Below, in pieces: positions 16,761-25,935 of a DNA stretch of 64,000 nucleotides. Both the position numbers and the translations under genes were made by a program. This stretch comes from Methanosphaerula palustris E1-9c (GTDB lineage Archaea > Halobacteriota > Methanomicrobia > Methanomicrobiales > Methanospirillaceae): positions 2,831,242 to 2,895,241 of the forward strand of contig NC_011832.1 of NCBI RefSeq assembly GCF_000021965.1, given 5' to 3'. The notes below the pieces were generated by a model. That model was not told the origin of the DNA, searched no databases, and saw only the letters and a list, made by a program, of their open reading frames with translations. Positions within the stretch are counted from its first letter, which is position 1. Every line of letters starts with the position of its first letter.

Positions 16761-17866
16761 CGATAGCAACCGGCAACAAAGCAGTGGCCTCAGCGGCTCG
16801 TGAGGCCCAGCCTGATGTCGTGGCTGCGTATCCGATCACACCGCAGACCGAGATCGTCGAACAGATCGCGAACTACGTGACCGACGGTTCGATGAGAAGC
16901 CAGTACATTCCAGTCGAGAGCGAACATTCTGCGATGGCAGCCTGCATAGGGGCCTCGGTCACCGGTGCCCGGACCTTCACGGCGACCAGTTCACACGGGC
17001 TGCTCTACATGCACGAGATGCTCCACTGGGCGGCGGCTTCGCGCCTCCCGATCGTGATGGCAAATGTGAACCGTGCGCTCGGCCCGGGATGGAACACCTG
17101 GGCGGAGCACTCGGACGCCTTCTCACAGCGGGACACCGGCTGGCTGCAGGTCTATGTGGCCACTGTGCAGGAGGCCTACGATGCGACGCTGATGGCCTTC
17201 CGGATAGCAGAGCACCATGACGTGCTGCTACCCGTGATGGTGAACTTGGACGGGTTTTCGCTCAGCCACATCACGCAGTCGCTCAAGACGGTCAAGCTCG
17301 GGGACTTCATCCCGCCGATCGATCTACCGCATCGAATCGATACCACCCACCCGGTCGGCTACGGTCCGATGACGGGTCCTGACCAGTATTTCAAGTTCAG
17401 ATGGGACATCGAACGATCGATGCGCGACGCGGTGAAGGTGATCGCTGATGTAGAGTCCGATTTCGCCAGCCGGTTTGGCAGGCAGTATGGGCAGACCGAG
17501 GAGTACCGGTGTGAAGACGCGGATGTGGTCCTCATCTCGATGGGAACACTCGGTAAGGAGGCCGAAATGGCGATCGATATCCTCAGAGATGAGGGGATCA
17601 GGGCAGGGGGGATGCGTCTCCGCTGGTTCAGACCGTTCCCGAAGCTTGACCTTGCCGGCCGGGAGGTCGTGGTGATCGACCGCGACTACTCATTCGGATT
17701 CGGCGGGGTGCTGGCCCATGCAATCCGATCGACCTGCAGGACGGATCTCTACAGTGTGATCGCCGGCCTCGGTGGCCAGGAGGTCACCTATGATGACATC
17801 GCAGAGTTTGTCAGGTCCAGGAAAATAGGGACTGAATTCTGGTTTGGGGTGACGCCAGATGTTTGA
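16754..17866 (+). CDS. porA: Pyruvate:ferredoxin oxidoreductase, alpha subunit
   Basis: 370 residues. The motifs YPITPQTEIVEQIANY and PVESEHSAMAACIGASVTGARTFTATSSHGLLYM are diagnostic of PorA, and NVNRALGPGWNTWAEHSD matches the pyruvate-type active site. In methanogens the enzyme runs as a synthase, carboxylating acetyl-CoA with reduced ferredoxin. It overlaps porB and porG. Confidence 0.93.
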   Translation: MLTIATGNKAVASAAREAQPDVVAAYPITPQTEIVEQIANYVTDGSMRSQYIPVESEHSAMAACIGASVTGARTFTATSSHGLLYMHEMLHWAAASRLPIVMANVNRALGPGWNTWAEHSDAFSQRDTGWLQVYVATVQEAYDATLMAFRIAEHHDVLLPVMVNLDGFSLSHITQSLKTVKLGDFIPPIDLPHRIDTTHPVGYGPMTGPDQYFKFRWDIERSMRDAVKVIADVESDFASRFGRQYGQTEEYRCEDADVVLISMGTLGKEAEMAIDILRDEGIRAGGMRLRWFRPFPKLDLAGREVVVIDRDYSFGFGGVLAHAIRSTCRTDLYSVIAGLGGQEVTYDDIAEFVRSRKIGTEFWFGVTPDV

Positions 17867-18386
17867 AATTCGGATCCACTCACGGGGTGGACAGGGTGGC
17901 GTGACTGCAGCCAAACTTCTGGCCCAGGCGGCGTTCAATGACCACAAGTATGCAACTGCAGCCCCGTTCTATGGGGCAGAGCGGCGGGGAGCACCGGTGG
18001 TCTCGTTCGTCCGGATCAGTGATGAGCCGATCAAGGTGTACAGCCAGATCAGGTCTCCTGACCTGGTCGTGGTGCTTGACAGCAGTGTGATGGACGTGAT
18101 CGATGTGCTCAACGGGATCAAACCAGACGGGACGGTGCTGATCAACAGCGCCCATGCCGTGACGATGGATGGTCACACCACTCATCATGTAGACCTTACC
18201 GGGATCGCCCTCTCGCTCGGACTGGTAGTCGCGGGGTCACCGATCCTGAACACGCCGGTGCTCGGTGCCCTGGCAAAGTTGGGGATCGTCTCACAGGAGT
18301 CCGCCAGGAAGGCGATCCGCGGGACGTTCACTGATGAGCGGAATGTGAAGGCAGCAGAGCAGGCCTATGCAGAGGTGACGGTATGA
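17859..18386 (+). CDS. porG: Pyruvate:ferredoxin oxidoreductase, gamma subunit
   Basis: 175 residues with the gamma-subunit opening FEIRIHSRGGQGGVTAAKLLA and FYGAERRGAPVVSFVRIS. It forms the CoA-binding module of the complex. It overlaps porA by 8 nt and porD by an ATGA junction. Confidence 0.92.
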   Translation: MFEIRIHSRGGQGGVTAAKLLAQAAFNDHKYATAAPFYGAERRGAPVVSFVRISDEPIKVYSQIRSPDLVVVLDSSVMDVIDVLNGIKPDGTVLINSAHAVTMDGHTTHHVDLTGIALSLGLVVAGSPILNTPVLGALAKLGIVSQESARKAIRGTFTDERNVKAAEQAYAEVTV

Positions 18387-18628
18387 GAGAACGGCTAGCA
18401 TTGAGCACCCCCGGAGAGGGGGCCGCGGGAAAGACCGGATCATGGCGGGTCTTCCGTCCAGTCGTCGACAAGGAGAGATGTAACACCTGCGGGCTCTGCG
18501 GGATGTACTGTCCAGACGGGGTGATCAGCGAGGACCTGACGATAGACCTGGAATTCTGCAAGGGCTGCGGCGTCTGCGCCAATGAATGCCCGAAAAAAGC
18601 AATAACGATGGAACGCGAAGAGCGTTAA
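18383..18628 (+). CDS. porD: Pyruvate:ferredoxin oxidoreductase, delta (ferredoxin) subunit
   Basis: 81 residues with two [4Fe-4S] motifs, CNTCGLCGMYCP and CKGCGVCANECP, which pass electrons between ferredoxin and the catalytic subunits. Last gene of the operon. The order B-A-G-D differs from the common G-D-A-B order of methanogen por operons. Confidence 0.92.
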   Translation: MRERLALSTPGEGAAGKTGSWRVFRPVVDKERCNTCGLCGMYCPDGVISEDLTIDLEFCKGCGVCANECPKKAITMEREER

Positions 18629-18640
18629 TCTCCCACCCTC

Positions 18641-18646
18641 TTTTTT
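18641..18646 (+). terminator. T-run terminator after porD
   Basis: Six T residues 13 nt after the porD stop. The rest of the 145-nt gap is an AT-rich stretch (about 18686-18740, TTAAATATATAG-like) that probably holds the promoter of the next operon. Confidence 0.4.
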
Positions 18647-18773
18647 AATCATACGATCGAAGACCAGATCCAGCCTCTGCCAAAATGTTAAATATATAGA
18701 TTTATAATTCAATATATATTATATACAACAATACTATATGCACCCTCCACCGAGATCTGGGTAGAGGGTTATA

Positions 18774-19649
18774 ATGAACAGACCTACTTTCAGTTGGATC
18801 AACAAAAAGAGACGGCACCCCGAATTCCTGGTGATGACAACTCTGCTGCTCTGCCTCATCGGACTTCTCTCTGCTGCAGGATGTCTGGCCACCTCGACAT
18901 CCGTGGAGACGACGCAACCCATCGCACTGACGACCAGCGGAGCACCGGCGCTCTCTTCTGTCCTCTCGGAAGCCGGCCTCAGTGCAGCTAGGCAATATCC
19001 GGGGCTGACTCTGATGGTGAAGAACACCTCCAGCGATCAGGGAATCATGGACCTGGTCGGCGAGAAAGCCACCATCGCCCTGACAAACCGGACCCCAACC
19101 AGCAGAGAATACGCACAGGCAAGGATACAGGGAAAGAATCTCCACCTGACCCTGATAGGCTACGACCCCCTGACAGTGATCGTCCATCCAGCTAACCCAA
19201 TCACCTCCATCAGCAAAGACGATCTCGCCAGGATCTTCTCAAATGGAACAATAACCGAATGGAACGCACTCGACACCGGATCTGCCGGACCCCTCCACTC
19301 ATACCAGGACGCCAATGAAACACCCGACATCCAGTGCCTAATTCAGGGCATCACCGGGGTGAACTGCACTCATTCAACCGCAATTTCCACAGTATCAGCC
19401 GTTCGAGCAGTTGCGGCAGACCCTGACGGGATCGCCTGTATTCACGGGTCGGCACTCACTCCCCAGGTGAAGAGTCTAACGATTGAAGGAAATGAGGGGA
19501 AGGGCTGGGTTAAAACCGGAACAGCAGATCCCCTCTACCTGATCACCGATGGCAGTCCATCCCCTGCCGTCCTGCAGGTGATCAGCGAACTCTTCTCAGG
19601 CACCAGCACGGCGACGATGAAAGCAGAGGGACTGGTCCCGATCGAATGA
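18774..19649 (+). CDS. PstS-like substrate-binding lipoprotein
   Basis: 291 residues. A positively charged start and one hydrophobic helix end in a lipobox-like LLSAAGC, so it is probably a membrane-anchored lipoprotein. The mature part resembles phosphate/tungstate-type binding proteins (PBP-like superfamily: IALTTSGAPALSSVLSEAG, VHPANPITSISKDDLARIFSNG, ITEWNAL). No ABC permease or ATPase follows; instead come a HAMP protein and a small cytoplasmic protein, so sensing rather than transport is inferred. Confidence 0.8.
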   Translation: MNRPTFSWINKKRRHPEFLVMTTLLLCLIGLLSAAGCLATSTSVETTQPIALTTSGAPALSSVLSEAGLSAARQYPGLTLMVKNTSSDQGIMDLVGEKATIALTNRTPTSREYAQARIQGKNLHLTLIGYDPLTVIVHPANPITSISKDDLARIFSNGTITEWNALDTGSAGPLHSYQDANETPDIQCLIQGITGVNCTHSTAISTVSAVRAVAADPDGIACIHGSALTPQVKSLTIEGNEGKGWVKTGTADPLYLITDGSPSPAVLQVISELFSGTSTATMKAEGLVPIE

Positions 19650-19659
19650 GGTGATGAAG

Positions 19660-20457
19660 ATGAAGATACAGTACAAACTGATGCTCTCGTTCTCGGTGCT
19701 CGCCGTGGTCTTCCTGATCGCAGGGGTGATCATCAGTGCCAATGTCACCGGGATGAACGCGCTCGACAAGCGGATCAGCACCGACCTGACCATCAACCAA
19801 CAGGCGATCGCCTACCAGAATGCAGCCAGGGACGTCCAGACCGGAACATTCCTCTATCTGCAGGGGGAGACCGGGATGGGCAACCAGATGATCAACGAGG
19901 GCGAACTACAGATGGTGAAGAGCCGGCTCGCCCTGAACGCCTCCCTCACCGATCCCAAGATGATCGCAGACCTGAGCGATACCAGAGACCTGGAACAGCA
20001 GGTGCTCGACAGTTCCCACCAGACCCTCTCGATCGCAGCCGGCGATGATCCAGACCGTGACCAACAGATCAGGGATCGGATGAACGCGCTCGACGCCATG
20101 GTTGTGGCTCTGAACACTAGGATAGCCACCTTCGTCGGAGCGACCGATCGACAGGTCAGCACCGCCATCGATGCCTCTGCGGCCTACGGAGCGGCCACGG
20201 TCCAGATGATCGTCATGGGACTAGGACTCGTCCTCATCCTCTCACTGCTGATGGCGATCGTGATGGCCCGCCATCTGACTGGCCCGATCACCAGCCTGAC
20301 CGAAACCGCAGACAGGGTCAGCCGTGGAGATTTGGAAAATAAGATCGAGATAAAAACAGGGGACGAGATCGAGAACCTCGCCGACTCGTTCACCAGGATG
20401 ATCAATGCCTACAAGATGATGGAGGCGATGAGTATGATGAACGAGGAGGAGGCATGA
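19660..20457 (+). CDS. Methyl-accepting-like membrane protein ending after HAMP domain
   Basis: About 265 residues: TM1 (LMLSFSVLAVVFLIAGVII), an extracellular four-helix-like sensor, TM2 (VQMIVMGLGLVLILSLLMAIV) and one HAMP domain (ARHLTGPITSLTETADRVSRGDLENKI). It then stops after about 25 helical residues, without the methyl-accepting or kinase domain normally following. ATG 19660 is favoured because GAGGTGAT, a match to the 16S 3' end, ends 4 nt upstream. Its stop overlaps the next gene by ATGA. Confidence 0.85.
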   Translation: MKIQYKLMLSFSVLAVVFLIAGVIISANVTGMNALDKRISTDLTINQQAIAYQNAARDVQTGTFLYLQGETGMGNQMINEGELQMVKSRLALNASLTDPKMIADLSDTRDLEQQVLDSSHQTLSIAAGDDPDRDQQIRDRMNALDAMVVALNTRIATFVGATDRQVSTAIDASAAYGAATVQMIVMGLGLVLILSLLMAIVMARHLTGPITSLTETADRVSRGDLENKIEIKTGDEIENLADSFTRMINAYKMMEAMSMMNEEEA

Positions 20458-20681
20458 CCCTGGAGCAACAGGTTCTCGCCGTACTGGCAGCCGAACTCGG
20501 CCCCTCGGCGCCGAAGTTTCTGAAGAGGCAATGCACCTACCACCTGAAGAAGGAATCCTCCCGGCTGACGTCACGCGATCTCGAGGACCTGGCCAACTGG
20601 ACGTTCATCGGAATCAAACTGATCCTCAGCGAGACCACCGCCGAGAAGGTGAGAAAGAACCTGCTCTCACTGAAGAACTGA
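20454..20681 (+). CDS. Small cytoplasmic protein of unknown function in sensor operon
   Basis: 75 residues, no membrane segment: MTLEQQVLAVLAAELG then a basic middle (KFLKRQCTYHLKKE) and DLEDLANWTFIGIKLILSE. It is helical throughout and not recognised as a known family. It overlaps the HAMP protein by ATGA, which implies balanced production and possibly direct contact. No catalytic motif is visible. Confidence 0.7.
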   Translation: MTLEQQVLAVLAAELGPSAPKFLKRQCTYHLKKESSRLTSRDLEDLANWTFIGIKLILSETTAEKVRKNLLSLKN

Positions 20682-20745
20682 ACTCACCAGAATCATCTCC
20701 CCCAACTCTTCGCTCAGAGACCCGGCCTCTTTTCAACAGTCCAGG

Positions 20746-21204
20746 TCACACACCAAGGGAACCCCCTCATGACCGGGGAGGGTCCCCCGAATCCGGGCAC
20801 CACAGAGACCGGGAGATCCGCGACCTCCTACCTCAGGATCAATCGCCGGCCCCTGCCTTTTTGACCCCGCTGTCATCCCAGTGGCTGGGAATCATGTCCT
20901 AGCCGATGTTCGCCCCGATGATGTAACTGTCAGGGGTGACAGTCCGGTCAATGTATCCCCTTCGCATGCATCATGAACAGACCTGGCCAGACTACTCCTC
21001 AGGGTGAGTGAGATCGAAGTACATGGAGAAATTCCGGAACGGGATCAGCAACAGATGCCCCGGCGCGACCGGATGAAGATCCGATCGCGCATACCAGTGA
21101 AGGGAAGGAGAGAGAATAGCCTCCTCAAAGGGGTCACAGAATAGACAGGATGCTGGTAGTATATCTCTTCCAGGAGAGGAACTGTTAAAATATTTTCCGG
21201 TCAC
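20746..21204 (-). pseudogene. HIT-family hydrolase remnant
   Basis: The start, CLFCDPFEEAI with YARSDLHPVAPGHLLLIPFR and FDLTHPEE, is a clear HIT-family N-terminus. It ends at a TAG at 20992. The family sequence goes on in the same strand as DSYIIGANIG, a further TAG, DMIPSHWDDSG where the catalytic His triad should be, several stops, and finally CPDSGDPPRS and GGSLGV, matching the C-terminal GD-PRGGV region. The His triad is not recognisable, so this is a dead gene. Confidence 0.7.
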
Positions 21205-21277
21205 CGATCAGCCAGCATGACACCGATGTGTTATGATTAATAATGATAAATACAAATAGGAAGTAGAGTGGGTTCAC

Positions 21278-23185
21278 GTGGAGCTGCTATTATTCCTGAT
21301 ACTCTTTCCGTTGATCATCGCATTGATGATGTACGCACTGCCTGAGCACGCACTCAAGCACCTGCTCGTACGCATCGGAGCGCTGGTGATCGGCGTTGCC
21401 TCGGTCTACCTGGTTGTGACCTCGTTCGCACAGGGCGCTATATTCTCGACGTTCGCTTCAGAGCCGGCTGGTCAGATCATGTTCGTGATCGAGATGCTGA
21501 TGGCTCTCTTCATCCTGTACATGGGGGTACGGTACAAAAATTACCTGGCCGTGGCTCTAATCCTTATACAGTCTGCGATGATGATCTACTTTGAGACCAC
21601 CTATGCAGAGCACCTGACAGCGATCCATAACCTGTTCGTCGACGATTTCACCCTGATCATGGCGCTGATCATCGGGATCATCGGGTCCCTGATCTGTGTC
21701 TACTCGATCCGGTACATGCAGGTCTTCCATGAACATCACCCAGAGGTGACCGACAGAAGAAGGATGTTTTTCTTCGTCCTCTTCGCATTCCTCTCGGCGA
21801 TGTTCGGACTTGTCTTCTCGAACAACCTCGTCTGGGTCTATTTCTTCTGGGAAGTGACGACGCTCTGTTCGTTCGTGCTGATCGGATACACCCAGACCGA
21901 AGAGGCGATAAAAAACTCGTTCCGGGCCCTGTGGATGAACCTCCTTGGTGGTCTCGGGTTCGCTGCAGCGCTCCTATACCTGGCAGCCATGCCGGCAGCA
22001 GGCGGTATTATCGAGCTCGACCGACTGGTCGGGGCCGGCCAGGCCGTGGCCCTGATCCCGGCGGTGCTGATCTGCTTTGCCGGACTGACTAAGTCCGCCC
22101 AACTGCCGTTCTCGTCCTGGCTGGTTGGGGCAATGGTCGCACCGACGCCTGTCTCGGCCCTGCTCCACTCCTCGACGATGGTCAAGGCAGGGGTCTATAT
22201 CATCATCAAGATGGCCCCGATCCTGCAGGGTTCCCTTCCAGGGCTGATGCTCGCCCTGGTCGGCGGGTTCACGTTCCTGCTCGCCTCTGGGATCGCCATC
22301 TCCCAGTCCAACGCCAAGAAGGTGCTCGCCTATTCGACGATCGCAAACCTCGGACTGGTGGTGGCCTGTGGCGGTATCGGGACCTACGAAGCAGTCTGGG
22401 CAGCGATTCTGTTGATCATATTCCATGCGATCTCCAAGTCGCTCCTCTTCCTTTCGGTCGGGACCGTCGAACACCAGATTGGATCCCGGGACATCGAGGA
22501 CATGGAGGGGCTGATCGCCCGGATGCCACGGGTGGCCACGATGATGATGGTCGGAATCGCCGGGATGTTCCTAGCCCCGTTCGGGATGTTGATCAGCAAG
22601 TGGGCAACACTCCGTGCGTTCATCGATGTGCAGTTCGGCCTGATCCTGGTCGCGATCGTCGCCTTCGGGTCGGCAGTGACGCTCTTCTTCTGGACCAAAT
22701 GGATGGGCAAACTGATCGCCGTCCCCACTCCCCAGAAGAACCAGGAGGGGGGCGTCGGCAGAGAGGAGATCGGAGTACTGTACACCCTGACGGTGCTGAC
22801 CGTCGGGGTCTGTCTGCTTTTCCCGCTCATCTCCTCGGTGCTGATCGAGCCATATGTGCTCGCAGCCTATGGAAAGGTCACCCAGCTTGGACAGGACAAT
22901 GTGATCATCATGCTGTTGATGCTCTTCATGATCCTGCTCCTGCCGCTCTCGATGCGGTACTACGGAAAGGACCAACATCACCTAACTCCATACATGGGCG
23001 GACGAGCCACCAACGCAGATATGCAGTTTAAGGGGACATTTGGCGTGTATAAGCCGGCAACCATGCACAACTACTACTTGAAGAACCTTTTTGGTGAGAC
23101 AAAACTGATGAAAGTCGGCGTGGTCCTCTGCACCGGGTTAATCGTGCTAATGGCCGGTGCCGTCTACACGGGGGTGCTGTTATGA
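21278..23185 (+). CDS. echA: Ech hydrogenase subunit A (NuoL/antiporter-like)
   Basis: 635 residues and about 15-17 membrane helices of the NuoL/Mrp-antiporter family. The core region includes FFWEVTTLCSFVLIG with the conserved Glu, PFSSWLVGAMVAPTPVSALLHSSTMVKAG, and a broken helix of the discontinuous-channel type. It is the ion-translocating subunit of the energy-converting hydrogenase. The start is GTG 21278. An AT-rich promoter region lies at about 21230-21262. The stop overlaps echB. Confidence 0.93.
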   Translation: MELLLFLILFPLIIALMMYALPEHALKHLLVRIGALVIGVASVYLVVTSFAQGAIFSTFASEPAGQIMFVIEMLMALFILYMGVRYKNYLAVALILIQSAMMIYFETTYAEHLTAIHNLFVDDFTLIMALIIGIIGSLICVYSIRYMQVFHEHHPEVTDRRRMFFFVLFAFLSAMFGLVFSNNLVWVYFFWEVTTLCSFVLIGYTQTEEAIKNSFRALWMNLLGGLGFAAALLYLAAMPAAGGIIELDRLVGAGQAVALIPAVLICFAGLTKSAQLPFSSWLVGAMVAPTPVSALLHSSTMVKAGVYIIIKMAPILQGSLPGLMLALVGGFTFLLASGIAISQSNAKKVLAYSTIANLGLVVACGGIGTYEAVWAAILLIIFHAISKSLLFLSVGTVEHQIGSRDIEDMEGLIARMPRVATMMMVGIAGMFLAPFGMLISKWATLRAFIDVQFGLILVAIVAFGSAVTLFFWTKWMGKLIAVPTPQKNQEGGVGREEIGVLYTLTVLTVGVCLLFPLISSVLIEPYVLAAYGKVTQLGQDNVIIMLLMLFMILLLPLSMRYYGKDQHHLTPYMGGRATNADMQFKGTFGVYKPATMHNYYLKNLFGETKLMKVGVVLCTGLIVLMAGAVYTGVLL

Positions 23186-24039
23186 CCTCAGTCCTCTACG
23201 CTGTGATCTTTCTGCTGATCGCCCCGGCCCTCGGCGGGCTGCTGGCAGGGGTCGATCGGAAGATCACCGCACGGATGCAGGGGCGGATGGGCCCGCCGGT
23301 GGTGCAGCCGTTCTACGACGTGCTGAAACTCTTTGAGAAGGAGCACGCGGTGGTCCATACCTCACAGAACTTCTATGTGTTCAGTTACCTGATCTTCATC
23401 GCCTTCAGCGGGGCCCTCTTCTTTGCAGGAGGGGACCTGCTGCTGGTGATCTTCGCCCTGACCCTGGCGCATGTCTTCCTCATCCTCGGGGCGTATGCAG
23501 CTGCATCGCCGTACGCATTCATTGGAGCCGAGCGTGAGCTGGTCCAGGTCATGGCCTACGAGCCGATGGTAATCCTGGTCGCCGTCGGGATGTACATGGT
23601 CGTGCACAGTTTCTATGTCAGTGCCCTGGCCACCACCGCGGTACCGCTGATCCTGTACCTGCCTGGGGTCTTCATTGGGTTTGCCTATATCCTGACGATG
23701 AAACTTCGGAAGTCACCGTTCGATATCTCGACCTCGCACCACGCCCATCAGGAGATCGTGAAGGGTGTCACCACCGAGTTCTCAGGGTCGACGCTCGGGA
23801 TGGTCGAGATCGCCCACTGGTACGAGAACATCCTGCTGGTCGGGATGGGCTACCTGTTCTTTGCGTTCAACCCGCTGATCGGGGTGGTGGCGATGATCAT
23901 CCTGTATTTCATAGAGATCTTCATCGACAATACCTTCGCACGGGTGAAGTGGGCCTGGGCCCTGAAGAGTATCTGGCAGGTGACCGCAGTCTTCGGACTG
24001 ATCAACCTCGGTCTGCTCTACTGGAGGGCCCTGATATGA
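23182..24039 (+). CDS. echB: Ech hydrogenase subunit B (NuoH-like)
   Basis: 285 residues, about eight membrane helices, NuoH/HycD family. Visible family features: DRKITARMQGRMGPPVVQPFYDVLKL near the N-terminus (GRMGPP), GAERELVQVMAYEPM and KSPFDISTSHHAHQEIVKG. It connects the soluble hydrogenase arm to the ion pump. It overlaps echA and echC by ATGA junctions. Confidence 0.93.
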   Translation: MTSVLYAVIFLLIAPALGGLLAGVDRKITARMQGRMGPPVVQPFYDVLKLFEKEHAVVHTSQNFYVFSYLIFIAFSGALFFAGGDLLLVIFALTLAHVFLILGAYAAASPYAFIGAERELVQVMAYEPMVILVAVGMYMVVHSFYVSALATTAVPLILYLPGVFIGFAYILTMKLRKSPFDISTSHHAHQEIVKGVTTEFSGSTLGMVEIAHWYENILLVGMGYLFFAFNPLIGVVAMIILYFIEIFIDNTFARVKWAWALKSIWQVTAVFGLINLGLLYWRALI

Positions 24040-24479
24040 CCTATATGAAGAAGTCACCCTGGATCATCCACTACGACGCCTCCAGCTGCAATGGCTGTGA
24101 TATCGAGGTACTGGCCTGCCTGACACCGATGTACGACCTCGAACGGTTCGGAATCATCAACACTGGCAACCCCAAGCACGCCGACATCTTCCTCGTCACC
24201 GGGGGGGTCAACGAACAGAACAGAGCAGTGATCAAGAACATCTACGACCAGATGCCTGAACCCAAGGTCGTCATCGCCCTTGGAGTCTGCGCCACCAGTG
24301 GCGGGGTCTTCCGCGAGTGCTACAACATCATCGGTGGGATCGACAAGGTGATCCCGGTGGATGTTTACCTGCCCGGCTGCCCGGTCCGGCCTGAACAGAT
24401 CATCGACAGTGTCGTCAAGAGTCTTTCGATCCTTGAAGAGAAACAGCGGCAGCTCGCTGCCAGAGGGAAGAGTGCATGA
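24036..24479 (+). CDS. echC: Ech hydrogenase subunit C (small subunit, NuoB-like)
   Basis: About 147 residues. The [NiFe] small-subunit cluster ligands are SSCNGCDIE, the later Cys in GVCATSGG, and the Cys in LPGCPVRPEQ. The ORF is open upstream to 23949, but ATG 24036 makes the ATGA overlap with echB and begins family sequence (MTYMKKSPWIIHYD). Confidence 0.93.
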   Translation: MTYMKKSPWIIHYDASSCNGCDIEVLACLTPMYDLERFGIINTGNPKHADIFLVTGGVNEQNRAVIKNIYDQMPEPKVVIALGVCATSGGVFRECYNIIGGIDKVIPVDVYLPGCPVRPEQIIDSVVKSLSILEEKQRQLAARGKSA

Positions 24480-24841
24480 AGACTGAAGAACAGACCACCG
24501 AGGTGATCGAGGTCCCAACGCTGCAGAAACGAGTGAAGGAGATGCTCGATCAAGGTTACCGGCTGGTGCAAATCGGGTGCACGAACACCGGTGAAGCATA
24601 TGAGATCAACTACTCGTTCGATAAGGACTATCACTTCGTAAACATGCGGATAGTCATCGCCCCGGGGACCGAACTGGCCAGTATCAGCAGCAGTTATCCA
24701 GGTGCATTCATCTACGAGAACGAGATCCATGACCTGTACGGGATCACTGTCACCGGTATGAACATCGACTTTGGAGGAACGCTCTATACGACGTCGATCG
24801 CCCACCCATTCGGCATAACCATCCAGAAAAAGGACGAATAA
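24476..24841 (+). CDS. echD: Ech hydrogenase subunit D (NuoC-like)
   Basis: 121 residues of the NuoC 30-kDa family, with FIYENEIHDLYGITVTGM, the usual signature (E-I-x-D-L-Y/F-G). It forms part of the hydrophilic arm with EchE. ATGA overlap with echC; 2 nt before echE. Confidence 0.9.
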   Translation: MKTEEQTTEVIEVPTLQKRVKEMLDQGYRLVQIGCTNTGEAYEINYSFDKDYHFVNMRIVIAPGTELASISSSYPGAFIYENEIHDLYGITVTGMNIDFGGTLYTTSIAHPFGITIQKKDE

Positions 24842-24843
24842 TC

Positions 24844-25923
24844 ATGTCAAAAAGAACAATCATCCCATTCGGGCCGCAGCATCCGGTCCTCCCCGAGCCG
24901 ATCCATCTAGACCTGGTGCTGGAGGACGAGCGCGTGATCGAGGCGATCCCCTCGATAGGGTATGTCCACCGCGGTCTTGAGAAACTGGTCGAGAAGCGGG
25001 AGTACCCGGACATGGTGTACATCGCAGAACGGATCTGTGGGATCTGCTCGTTCATTCACAGCCTCACCTACTCACAGGCGATCGAGCAGGTCATGGGGGT
25101 TGAGGTTCCAGATCGGGCTCGATACCTCCGGACGATCTGGTCCGAGTACTCCCGTCTTCACTCGCACCTGCTCTGGCTCGGCCTCTTTGCAGACGGGATG
25201 GGGTTTGAGTCCCTCTTCATGAACGCCTGGAAGCTCCGCGAACATATCCTCGACGACATGGAGGCGACAACCGGCGGACGTGTGATCCAGGGGGTCTGCA
25301 AAGTCGGCGGGGTCAGAAAGGATGTCTCCAACCAGAAACTGAAGGAGATGGCAAAGGGACTCAACGGGATCAAGCATGAACTGCGAGACCTGACCAAGGT
25401 CTTCTCACATGACGACTCGGTCGGTCACCGGCTCAGGAACGTGGGGGTCCTGCCACAGGATCAGGCCTACCTGCTCGGGGCCGTCGGGCCAGTCGGACGG
25501 GGAAGCGGATTGAACATCGATATGCGGATGCTCGGGTACGCGGCCTACGACGAACTCTCGTTCAAGCCAGTGACCGAGTCCAGTGGCGATTGCCTGGGCA
25601 GGTGTTTGGTCAGGGCCAACGAACTCTTCACCTCGATCGATCTGATCGAGCAAGCTGTCGACAAGATTCCTGACGGTCCGGTCGATGTGAAGGTGACCGG
25701 CAGCCCTGACGGGGAGTTCTTCTCACGGACCGAACAGCCGCGTGGCGAGGTGGTCCACTATGTGAAGGGAAATGGAAAGAAGAACCTGGTCAGGTTCCGG
25801 GTCAGGACCCCGAGCTTCACGAACATCCCGCCGCTGGTCGAGATGCTCAAAGGGTGCGAACTGGCCGATGTGCCGATCATCGTCCTCTCGATCGACCCCT
25901 GCATCGGCTGCGCAGAGCGGTAA
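24844..25923 (+). CDS. echE: Ech hydrogenase subunit E ([NiFe] large subunit)
   Basis: 359 residues. All four active-site Cys are present: ERICGICSFIHS at the N-terminal side and DPCIGCAER at the end. The protein ends three residues after the last Cys, so no C-terminal peptide has to be removed, as in Methanosarcina Ech. The Cys pairs separate this hydrogenase from complex I or Fpo, whose NuoD homologues lack them. Confidence 0.95.
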   Translation: MSKRTIIPFGPQHPVLPEPIHLDLVLEDERVIEAIPSIGYVHRGLEKLVEKREYPDMVYIAERICGICSFIHSLTYSQAIEQVMGVEVPDRARYLRTIWSEYSRLHSHLLWLGLFADGMGFESLFMNAWKLREHILDDMEATTGGRVIQGVCKVGGVRKDVSNQKLKEMAKGLNGIKHELRDLTKVFSHDDSVGHRLRNVGVLPQDQAYLLGAVGPVGRGSGLNIDMRMLGYAAYDELSFKPVTESSGDCLGRCLVRANELFTSIDLIEQAVDKIPDGPVDVKVTGSPDGEFFSRTEQPRGEVVHYVKGNGKKNLVRFRVRTPSFTNIPPLVEMLKGCELADVPIIVLSIDPCIGCAER

Positions 25924-25935
25924 TCTGGTGATATT

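Noticed and set aside
15879-18628. 2-oxoglutarate or ketoisovalerate oxidoreductase
   Set aside because: The alpha subunit active-site and opening motifs match PorA, and the beta subunit fits PorB.
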